From NCBI GenBank assembly GCA_958427155.1, contig CAUABB010000116.1:1-5389 (forward strand): a stretch of DNA of 5,389 nt, in the 5' to 3' direction. The notes below the pieces were generated by a model that was not told the origin of the DNA, searched no databases, and saw nothing but the letters and a program-made list of their open reading frames with translations. This document shows, in pieces, positions 1 through 5,234 of the stretch; position 1 is the first letter of the stretch, and the number at the start of each line of letters is the position of its first letter. The DNA comes from an uncultured Oscillospiraceae bacterium. GTDB lineage: Bacteria; Bacillota; Clostridia; Oscillospirales; Ruminococcaceae. Made by a program: the position numbers and the translations under genes.

Positions 1-577
1 TATCGCGGCGAATTACCTAGCACATCCTGATCTTGAGCCCCCGTTTCTTTGTCTGGTTGTTTCTGGAGGTCACAGCCATATCATTGAGGTTAAGGGCTAT
101 ACGGATTTTCGCGTAATTGGTCGTACTCACGATGATGCGGTCGGAGAAGCTTACGATAAAGCGGCCCGGACGCTGGGGTTTCCTTATCCTGGAGGAGTCT
201 ATATGGATAAGGCGGCAGCGGTGATTAATCTTGCTCATAATGCGGAGCAAAAAGGGGAAACTTTATCTGAGAAGGATTTAGCCGCTTCATTTCAGCAGAC
301 GGTTTGCGATATTTTAGCGCCGCGGGTAATGGCGGCGGCGGAAGAGTATGGCTACCGGAAAATTGTCCTTGCGGGCGGCGTTTCTGCGAATAGCGGACTG
401 CGCGCCCGGATGGAAGCGGACTGTGCTGAAAGAGGGTATAGTCTTTATCTGCCACCGCTGTCACTTTGCGGGGATAACGCGGCGATGATTGCGTCTCAGG
501 GCTTTTACGAGTTTAAAGCAGGCCGTGTTGCCGGAATGGATTTAAATGCGGTTGCTTCTCTGCCGATTTCTAATTAA
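1..577 (+). CDS. tsaD: tRNA N6-adenosine threonylcarbamoyltransferase TsaD (3' part, apparent internal deletion)
   Basis: TsaD transfers the threonylcarbamoyl group from TC-AMP to A37 of ANN-decoding tRNAs (t6A), working with TsaB and TsaE in the cytoplasm. The 5' end lies outside the window. The visible frame starts at base 2 with IAANYLAHPDLEPPF, which in the family directly follows the second metal-binding His. Family sites visible in order are the VVSGGHSH substrate loop (about 56-79), the DDAVGEAYDKAARTLG segment with its substrate Asp, the PYPGG turn (about 182-196), AGGVSAN (nt 371-391) with the substrate Asn, and LCGDNAAMIA (about 464-493) with the metal-binding Asp. The protein ends at TAA 575-577. 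The oddity is that MDKAA (203-217) runs straight into AVINLAHNAEQKGE. Bacterial TsaD proteins normally have about 28 residues there, including FPRP- and FSFSGLKT-type motifs. The frame is kept, so this is an in-frame deletion, a divergent paralogue or an assembly error. Family identity is very secure; whether it is active is not. Confidence 0.93.
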   Translation, partial: IAANYLAHPDLEPPFLCLVVSGGHSHIIEVKGYTDFRVIGRTHDDAVGEAYDKAARTLGFPYPGGVYMDKAAAVINLAHNAEQKGETLSEKDLAASFQQTVCDILAPRVMAAAEEYGYRKIVLAGGVSANSGLRARMEADCAERGYSLYLPPLSLCGDNAAMIASQGFYEFKAGRVAGMDLNAVASLPISN

Positions 578-614
578 GTTTTTAAAAAATAAAGAGTTGT
601 TAAAAAAATGAAAA

Positions 615-632
615 TTGTTGAAATTTTAACGA
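615..632. promoter_or_regulatory. Possible Rex (redox repressor) operator upstream of pckG
   Basis: The 18-base sequence TTGTTGA-AATT-TTAACGA is a near-palindrome ending eight bases before the -35 box of pckG. The consensus reported for clostridial Rex is TTGTTAA-N4-TTAACAA, so each half-site here has one mismatch. A perfect half-site, TTGTTAA, also lies at 597-603. Rex senses NADH/NAD+ and controls fermentation genes. Control of PEPCK by Rex would make sense if the enzyme runs towards oxaloacetate for succinate formation. The match is seen in the sequence, but binding and function are inferred, and the AT-rich context makes chance matches fairly likely. Confidence 0.35.
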
Positions 633-639
633 TTTCGGC

Positions 640-668
640 TTGCAAACAGGAAGTATTTGGGATATACT
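640..668 (+). promoter_or_regulatory. Sigma-A promoter of pckG
   Basis: A -35 box TTGCAA (640-645) and a -10 box TATACT (663-668) are separated by exactly 17 bases. Transcription should begin near 675, giving a leader of about 50 bases before the pckG start at 727. An in-frame TTG that would extend pckG coincides with the -35 box, which argues that this stretch is promoter rather than coding sequence. Confidence 0.75.
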
Positions 669-726
669 TATACATGTGAGAAATTTTATTTTTTCAAACT
701 TTGGAAAGTTGAAAGGAGACCCCTAT

Positions 727-2499
727 ATGCTGACGAACAACAAAAACGTACTTCGCTGGGTCGATGAAATGGTTGCTCTCTGTAAACCGGATAAAGTTGT
801 CTGGCTTGACGGTAGCGAGGAGCAGTTGAATGAGCTTCGTGCCCAGGCAACCGCTACCGGAGAGATGATGCCTCTTAATGAGAAAGAGCTTCCTGGTTGT
901 TATCTTCATCGCACCGCAGTCAATGACGTGGCCCGTGTTGAGGATAGAACTTTTATCTGCTCTAGAAAAAAAGAGGACGCAGGCCCGACCAATAACTGGT
1001 GTGATCCGAAAGAAATGTACGCTAAATTAACCCCGATGTATGACGGCGTTATGAAAGGCCGTACCATGTACGTTATTCCGTACTCCATGGGTCCGATTGG
1101 TTCTCCTCTCGCGAAAGTGGGCGTTGAGCTGACTGACTCCATCTACGTTGTCCTCAACATGGACATCATGACCCGTATGGGTAAGGCTGCTTTTGAAAAC
1201 CTTGGTGAGACCTCTGACGACTTTGTCCGCGGCCTTCATTCCAAAGCAGATATCGATCCAGAAAAGCGTTATATCGTTCATTTCCCGGAGGATAATACGA
1301 TCTGGTCTATCAACTCCGGTTACGGCGGAAACGTTCTTCTCGGCAAAAAATGCTTCGCGCTCCGTATTGCTTCTTATCAGGGCAAAAACGAGGGCTGGAT
1401 GGCTGAGCATATGCTGATTCTCGGTATTGAGAATCCGAAGGGTGAAGTGAAATATATCACCGCTGCTTTCCCGTCTGCCTGCGGTAAAACCAACCTTGCA
1501 ATGCTGGTTCCGCCGGAAGTTTACGCGAAAGACGGTTATAAAGTTTGGACCGTTGGCGATGATATCGCGTGGCTGAAACAGGGTCCGGATGGAAAACTTT
1601 ACGCGATCAACCCAGAGAACGGTTTCTTTGGTGTAGCTCCTGGTACCAACGCGAAATCCAATCCGAACGCGCTTGCTTCTACGAAAAAGGATACAATCTT
1701 TACCAACGTCGCTCTTAACAAGGACAACAACACTGTTTGGTGGGAAGGCCTTGACAAGAATCCGCCGGAAAACGCCCTTGACTGGAAAGGTAATCCTTGG
1801 AACGGAAAAGAGTCTTCTGAGAAGGGTGCTCATCCGAACAGCCGGTTCACTGCTCCGGCTAAAAACTGTCCTTGCATCAGCAAAGAGTTTGACAACCCGA
1901 ACGGTGTTCCGATTTCCGCAATGATCTTCGGCGGCCGCCGCGCGAAGACCGCTCCGCTGGTTTATCAGTCCTTTGATTGGAATCACGGCGTGTTTGTCGG
2001 CGCGACCATGGCTTCTGAGACTACCGCTGCCGCTGCTGGCGCTGTCGGCGTTGTTCGTCGTGATCCAATGGCAATGCTGCCGTTCTGCGGTTATCATATG
2101 GGCGATTACTTCCAGCATTGGCTCGATATGGGTAAGAAACTTGGCGATAACGCTCCGAAAATCTTTAATGTTAACTGGTTCCGCCTTGACGATGAGGGAC
2201 ACTTCATCTGGCCGGGATTCGGTGACAATATGCGTGTCCTGATGTGGATTCTTGACCGCTGCGAAGGAAAGGTAGACGCGGTTGAAACCCCGATCGGCTA
2301 TGAGCCGAAACCGGAAGATATCAACCTGGAAGGCCTCGATATCGATGTAAATGTTGTAAAAGAGCTTCTTAACGTTGACAAAGACCTCTGGAAAGAGGAA
2401 GCGAAAGGAATCCGTGAGTTCTTCGGCAAATTCGGCGATCGTCTCCCGAAAGAGATGACAGAGCAGCTGGATAACCTTGAAAAACGTTTGGAAAAATAA
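727..2499 (+). CDS. pckG: Phosphoenolpyruvate carboxykinase (GTP-type)
   Basis: This enzyme interconverts oxaloacetate + GTP and phosphoenolpyruvate + GDP + CO2 (EC 4.1.1.32) in the cytoplasm. In fermenting anaerobes it often runs towards oxaloacetate, feeding succinate formation. The 590-residue product is close to the usual length of about 600. Diagnostic sites are Lys208 and His228 (in AEHMLILGI), matching the Mn ligands of the animal enzyme; the P-loop FPSACGKTN at 248-256 with reactive Cys252; the kinase-2 motif GDDIAW at 277-282; NSRFTAPAKNCP; FGGRR; and the lid region ETTAAAAGAVGVV. These place it in the GTP family, not the unrelated ATP (PckA) family. ATG 727 is chosen because AAAGGAG (712-718) lies eight bases upstream and the promoter overlaps any longer start. 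Codon use is strongly biased (CGT, GGT, AAC, AAA), suggesting high expression. It has its own promoter and terminator, so it is probably monocistronic. Confidence 0.97.
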   Translation: MLTNNKNVLRWVDEMVALCKPDKVVWLDGSEEQLNELRAQATATGEMMPLNEKELPGCYLHRTAVNDVARVEDRTFICSRKKEDAGPTNNWCDPKEMYAKLTPMYDGVMKGRTMYVIPYSMGPIGSPLAKVGVELTDSIYVVLNMDIMTRMGKAAFENLGETSDDFVRGLHSKADIDPEKRYIVHFPEDNTIWSINSGYGGNVLLGKKCFALRIASYQGKNEGWMAEHMLILGIENPKGEVKYITAAFPSACGKTNLAMLVPPEVYAKDGYKVWTVGDDIAWLKQGPDGKLYAINPENGFFGVAPGTNAKSNPNALASTKKDTIFTNVALNKDNNTVWWEGLDKNPPENALDWKGNPWNGKESSEKGAHPNSRFTAPAKNCPCISKEFDNPNGVPISAMIFGGRRAKTAPLVYQSFDWNHGVFVGATMASETTAAAAGAVGVVRRDPMAMLPFCGYHMGDYFQHWLDMGKKLGDNAPKIFNVNWFRLDDEGHFIWPGFGDNMRVLMWILDRCEGKVDAVETPIGYEPKPEDINLEGLDIDVNVVKELLNVDKDLWKEEAKGIREFFGKFGDRLPKEMTEQLDNLEKRLEK

Positions 2500-2514
2500 T
2501 GATATCAATATAGT

Positions 2515-2560
2515 GAAACGCGCCGGTTAAAGCCGGCGCGTTTCTTTATCTTTGCTTTTT
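2515..2560 (+). terminator. Rho-independent terminator of pckG
   Basis: A perfect 12-base-pair stem (2515-2526 with 2533-2544, core CGCGCCGG/CCGGCGCG) with a six-base loop is followed by a T-rich tract (TTTATCTTTGCTTTTT). It starts 15 bases after the pckG stop codon. Confidence 0.92.
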
Positions 2561-2575
2561 ATAGATAATTGTGAA

Positions 2576-2604
2576 AAGGGAGAAAACGGATGAAAAGAAA
2601 ATGA
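2576..2604 (+). other. Four-codon ORF behind a good ribosome binding site; possible gene-start relic
   Basis: AAGGGAG (2576-2582) lies seven bases before an ATG at 2590, which is an ideal initiation context, but the frame reads only Met-Lys-Arg-Lys and stops at TGA 2602-2604. After a +1 shift the frame stays open for about 30 codons, to roughly 2690, with no recognisable similarity. A GATAAT sequence at 2564-2569 could act as a -10 box, but no good -35 box is visible. It may be the start of a decayed gene, a minimal leader ORF or chance. Between the terminator and the promoter at 2676 I see nothing else. Confidence 0.22.
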
Positions 2605-2675
2605 TGGTAGTCGAGTACAGTGGCCTGAAAAATTAACTGCTGCTGGTTGTTTTACACAAAAATTTATACAATATC

Positions 2676-2704
2676 TTGAAATTCATTAAAGTTTCTATTA
2701 TAAT
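2676..2704 (+). promoter_or_regulatory. Sigma-A promoter of the TetR/surface-protein operon
   Basis: TTGAAA (2676-2681) and a consensus TATAAT (2699-2704) are 17 bases apart in an AT-rich setting. Transcription should start near 2711, leaving an untranslated leader of about 107 bases before the GTG start at 2818. The near-consensus boxes suggest a strong promoter that would need repression, fitting a downstream TetR-type repressor. Confidence 0.82.
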
Positions 2705-2709
2705 ATTAC

Positions 2710-2734
2710 CTATATCCAGATAAAGCGGATAGAG
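2710..2734. promoter_or_regulatory. Candidate TetR-family operator at the transcription start
   Basis: CTATATCC (2710-2717) and GGATAGAG (2727-2734) form an inverted repeat with seven of eight positions complementary and a nine-base spacer. It sits at the predicted +1 position, just after the -10 box, where a bound repressor would block initiation. TetR proteins commonly bind palindromes of this size in their own promoters. The repeat is seen directly; its use by the downstream regulator is inferred. Confidence 0.45.
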
Positions 2735-2817
2735 TGCGTTTTTACATTGTTTCTTAAGAGAAAAAATTTTTGCGACCGGTTTACCGTTTAGTCAATCAAA
2801 TGCAAAGGAGAAGTTCT

Positions 2818-3405
2818 GTGGCAAATGAAAGAGGAATACCAGAGCGGCGGGTGGAGTTTTTAGAAACCTGTTTTGAGGTTTTCTGTGAAAACGGATTGGA
2901 AAACACCAGTTTGAAAATGCTGGCGGATGCCTGTGGGGTCGCAAACGGAAATCTCATTTACTACTTCGGTACAAAGGATAATATTATCATTGAATCCACT
3001 GCTTACTGTATGGCAAAAGTGGAAGATGATTTCATGGCAAATGCACCGACGAGTTTTGAAGATATTGAACGCTTTCTGCGTGAGATGCCTTACCTTACTG
3101 CAAAGCTCCATGGTGCGAAATACCGCTTTATGTATCAGGTGTATGCAAGTCCCAAGTATCAGGAATACGGTAAAGAATTTTTCAAGGGCGTAAACATCCG
3201 CTACCGAAAATACGCTGAACTTCTTTCCAACAAATTGGGGATGCCTGTGGACTTTATACAAGGTATGACTTATATTTTTGTTCGTGCGTGCGTTCATTTT
3301 GCCTTGTTTGAAGATGGAGAATATCTGAAATTACAGCTTGGTGCGATACGGACTTCGCTGAAGCTGTTTGTAAAGGAAAGTAAACTGAAGGAGGAAAAAT
3401 TATGA
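2818..3405 (+). CDS. TetR/AcrR-family transcriptional regulator
   Basis: The 195-residue product has the usual TetR length. The N-terminal DNA-binding domain (about residues 8-55) contains the family pattern FEVFCENGLENTSLKML, then the helix-turn-helix ADACGVANGNLIYYF and the following KDN (in place of the usual K-E/D-x-L). The rest (about 60-195) is predicted helical and would be the dimerisation and ligand domain. It resembles no subfamily that I can name, so the ligand is unknown. GTG 2818 is preferred because AAAGGAG (2804-2810) lies seven bases upstream; the in-frame ATG at 2800 abuts this site, and the TTG at 2770 has no binding site. Its stop overlaps the next gene's start (ATGA, 3402-3405), so the two are almost certainly co-translated. 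It probably represses its own operon, and perhaps responds to an envelope or host signal. It could instead be an activator. Confidence 0.93.
   Translation: MANERGIPERRVEFLETCFEVFCENGLENTSLKMLADACGVANGNLIYYFGTKDNIIIESTAYCMAKVEDDFMANAPTSFEDIERFLREMPYLTAKLHGAKYRFMYQVYASPKYQEYGKEFFKGVNIRYRKYAELLSNKLGMPVDFIQGMTYIFVRACVHFALFEDGEYLKLQLGAIRTSLKLFVKESKLKEEKL
3388..3405 (+). promoter_or_regulatory. Shine-Dalgarno site and ATGA overlap coupling the two genes
   Basis: AAGGAGG (3388-3394), complementary to the 16S rRNA tail, lies inside the last codons of the tetR gene, seven bases before ATG 3402. The tetR stop TGA (3403-3405) overlaps this start by the classic ATGA arrangement. This favours re-initiation by ribosomes finishing the regulator, and it also allows independent loading. 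Confidence 0.85.
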
Positions 3406-5102
3406 AACACAAATTACGCAGTCGGGCATTAACAGTGTTACTGTCTTTCATGCTCATCATCGGTCTGTTGCCTACAACAGCATTTGCGGCGAATACTGCA
3501 ACGGTAAAAATCAACGGGCAGATATTGCAAGATGGTGTAGAGGTGCAGTGTGGTGACGGAACTGCCGTTTGGAACAAAGAAAGCGGTACTCTTACACTGG
3601 AAAATGCGACTATAAATCAAGATTCATCTACTTCTCCAGGAACACCTGTTCTCAGAGCAGCTAATGGAGACTTGAAAATTGTCCTGATTGGGGAAAACAC
3701 AATTACATCCACGACACAGAGACCTGTCTATCTTGCTTCTGGTGAATATACGATCCAAGGCACTGAGAATGATTCGCTGATAATAGAGACGGATTCTGAT
3801 GGATTACAGGTAGGCAGTGGTAATTTAACGATTGATGGATGTAATATTGATATCACCTCATCAAGTTTTGGCGGAATGCTGTGTTTTGGTATCTACGACA
3901 CAGGGGAGTTCGGAATTTTAACCATACAAAATGGTGCGAATATTAGCATTGACAGTTTTGAAAATACGCTGATAGGTGAATATGGTCTTATTATAGAGGA
4001 TAGTACCGTAAATGCCACTGCGCGCAGCAACTATCAGGACTGGCCAACATGCGCGGTTTCCAGTTATGGCAATCTGTCTATTACGAACAGTGCGGTAACC
4101 GCCGCTGCTAACGGGGATGCAGCGAATGCAATTTATGGTAGCGGAACTATTTCCATAAATAATTCCGAGGTAGCGGCAACGACCACATCACAGATCAATG
4201 CATATCCTACCCTTTGTGCAGACGGCGATATTGATATTACCAATCATTCTGATGTAACGGTTAAAAGCGCCGACACCATAGGCATTTGGTCTTCCGGCGG
4301 AGCTGTTATGATTCAAGATTCGGTCGCTTATGTTGCCGCTCACGATGAATGGCCTGCTATTCGAGGGGACAACGGCGGCGCCACAATTAGCCGCAGTTGG
4401 GTCGAGACTTTTGGCTCTAAGGTTAGCCCGGAATTTACAAGCTCTGACAGCGTCATCTTTTTAAGCAATGAGGGGACCGCAAGCGGCTCGCTCACGCTTC
4501 CCGGTGATGTGATAGTCGGTAAAGATATGCAGCTTTCTATTCCGGAAGGTTCATCTATTACTGTACCGGCCGGCGTAACCTTTACCAATCACGGGCAGAT
4601 CGAGTTACTCGGTGATCTGATCAATAACGGCGGTAACATTGTCTGCGATAGCCATAGCTACGAGGACGGCAAATGTACCATATGCGGTGCTATCGACAGC
4701 AGCTTTAAGCCTGTGATTACAGCGGGGGCAAACGGGACATGGCAGAGAGGCACAAAGGACGGACTTTCCTTTACTTCCAACGCTGCCTTTGCGGATTTCC
4801 TAAAAGTTCAGGTAGACGGCAAAGACCTTGACACTTCCAGCTACACAGTAAAAGAAGGCAGCACCATAGTAACCCTTAAAGCTGAATATCTGGAAACATT
4901 GTCTGAGGGTAAATACACGCTGGCTATCGTTTCCGAAACCGGTACGGCTACAACTGACTTTACTGTTAAGGCGGAATCAACACAGACACCTCAGACCGGC
5001 GACAGCAGCAATGTCATGTTGTGGATGGCCTTGCTTCTTGTATCGGGAGCAGGTGTATCTGGGGCGGTAATGGTCATTAAAAAACGTCGTCATATATGGT
5101 AA
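3402..5102 (+). CDS. Secreted, sortase-anchored surface protein with beta-solenoid-like repeats and a TPQTG sorting signal
   Basis: The 566-residue product has a complete Gram-positive export and anchoring layout. Residues 1-29 are a signal peptide: basic KHKLRSR, a hydrophobic core, and cleavage after AFA. Residues 31-135 begin with VKINGQ and include GDGTAVWNKESGTLTLENA and LKIVLIGENTIT, a pattern I recall from gut Clostridia wall proteins. Residues 140-335 hold degenerate repeats of the L-x-I-x-N/D-S-x-V type, suggesting a beta-solenoid. C415, H418, C425 and C428 (CDSH...GKCTICG) form a possible metal-binding knuckle. Residues 436-523 resemble an Ig-like/X2-like module (TKDGLSF, VDGKDLD, LETLSEGKYTL). 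The end is TPQTG at 529-533, a membrane helix at about 538-558 and the basic tail KKRRH. The sorting signal is not LPXTG; it resembles class B-type motifs such as the (S/N/P)PxTG of C. difficile. The protein is probably an adhesin or a glycan-binding wall protein. No catalytic motif is seen, and no sortase gene is in the window. Confidence 0.88.
   Translation: MKHKLRSRALTVLLSFMLIIGLLPTTAFAANTATVKINGQILQDGVEVQCGDGTAVWNKESGTLTLENATINQDSSTSPGTPVLRAANGDLKIVLIGENTITSTTQRPVYLASGEYTIQGTENDSLIIETDSDGLQVGSGNLTIDGCNIDITSSSFGGMLCFGIYDTGEFGILTIQNGANISIDSFENTLIGEYGLIIEDSTVNATARSNYQDWPTCAVSSYGNLSITNSAVTAAANGDAANAIYGSGTISINNSEVAATTTSQINAYPTLCADGDIDITNHSDVTVKSADTIGIWSSGGAVMIQDSVAYVAAHDEWPAIRGDNGGATISRSWVETFGSKVSPEFTSSDSVIFLSNEGTASGSLTLPGDVIVGKDMQLSIPEGSSITVPAGVTFTNHGQIELLGDLINNGGNIVCDSHSYEDGKCTICGAIDSSFKPVITAGANGTWQRGTKDGLSFTSNAAFADFLKVQVDGKDLDTSSYTVKEGSTIVTLKAEYLETLSEGKYTLAIVSETGTATTDFTVKAESTQTPQTGDSSNVMLWMALLLVSGAGVSGAVMVIKKRRHIW
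3827..4406 (+). repeat. Degenerate in-gene repeats (about 25 residues each) of the surface protein
   Basis: Eight short strands share the pattern hydrophobic-x-Ile-x-Asn/Asp-Ser/Gly, usually followed by x-Val. Examples are LTIDGCNI, LTIQNGANI, LIIEDSTV, LSITNSAV, ISINNSEV, IDITNHSDV, VMIQDSVA and ATISRSWV. Their central Ile residues are 144, 175, 198, 227, 252, 279, 304 and 329, and the last five steps are 25-29 residues. This regular spacing is typical of a right-handed parallel beta-solenoid. The repeats are visible in the protein but have diverged at the DNA level. Confidence 0.6.
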
Positions 5103-5122
5103 ATATGAATCGACAGAAAAAT

Positions 5123-5164
5123 AAAACAGCGCGGCCAGCTTTTTTGTTGGCCGTGCTGTTTTTT
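5123..5164 (+). terminator. Rho-independent terminator of the TetR/surface-protein operon
   Basis: A 17-pair stem (5123-5139 with 5146-5162, core CAGCGCGGCCA, two G-T pairs) with a TTTTTT loop ends in a T run at 5159-5164. It starts 20 bases after the surface-protein stop. The A-rich left flank means it could also stop transcription arriving from the other strand. Confidence 0.92.
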
Positions 5165-5203
5165 AGGCTGATCGTGAGAAATATAGGGTTTTGATTTGTT
5201 GTC

Positions 5204-5234
5204 AGCCGGTACGCGTTTGCGTGCCGGCTTTTTT
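5204..5234 (+). terminator. Second rho-independent terminator
   Basis: An 11-pair stem (5204-5214 with 5219-5229, core GCCGG/CCGGC, one T-G pair) with a GTTT loop is followed by six T residues at 5229-5234. It lies only about 40 bases after the previous terminator, with no gene between them. It is probably a backup terminator, or the remaining terminator of a transcript that once ended here. The left flank is not A-rich, so it acts on the + strand only. Confidence 0.85.

Noticed and set aside
599..630. GTTAAAA/TTTTAAC inverted repeat as a tsaD terminator
   Set aside because: The 7-pair, AT-only stem with an 18-base loop is too weak and has no following T run. It is better explained as half-sites of a regulatory element. 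No clear tsaD terminator was found.
640..726. N-terminal extension of PEPCK from TTG 640
   Set aside because: The region is a 17-spaced promoter, has no ribosome binding site at the TTG and encodes nothing like the PEPCK N terminus.
1027..2508. A 493-codon open frame on the minus strand opposite pckG
   Set aside because: It is a shadow produced by the strongly biased codon use of pckG. It has no ribosome binding site, its Arg/Phe/Val-rich composition is implausible, and the + strand carries every PEPCK motif.
2770..2817. Longer TetR starts at TTG 2770 or ATG 2800
   Set aside because: No ribosome binding site precedes either. The strong AAAGGAG at 2804-2810 lies after both and fits GTG 2818.
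4340..4588. An 82-codon minus-strand frame inside the surface-protein gene
   Set aside because: It is opposite a well-supported coding region, without a ribosome binding site or recognisable motif.
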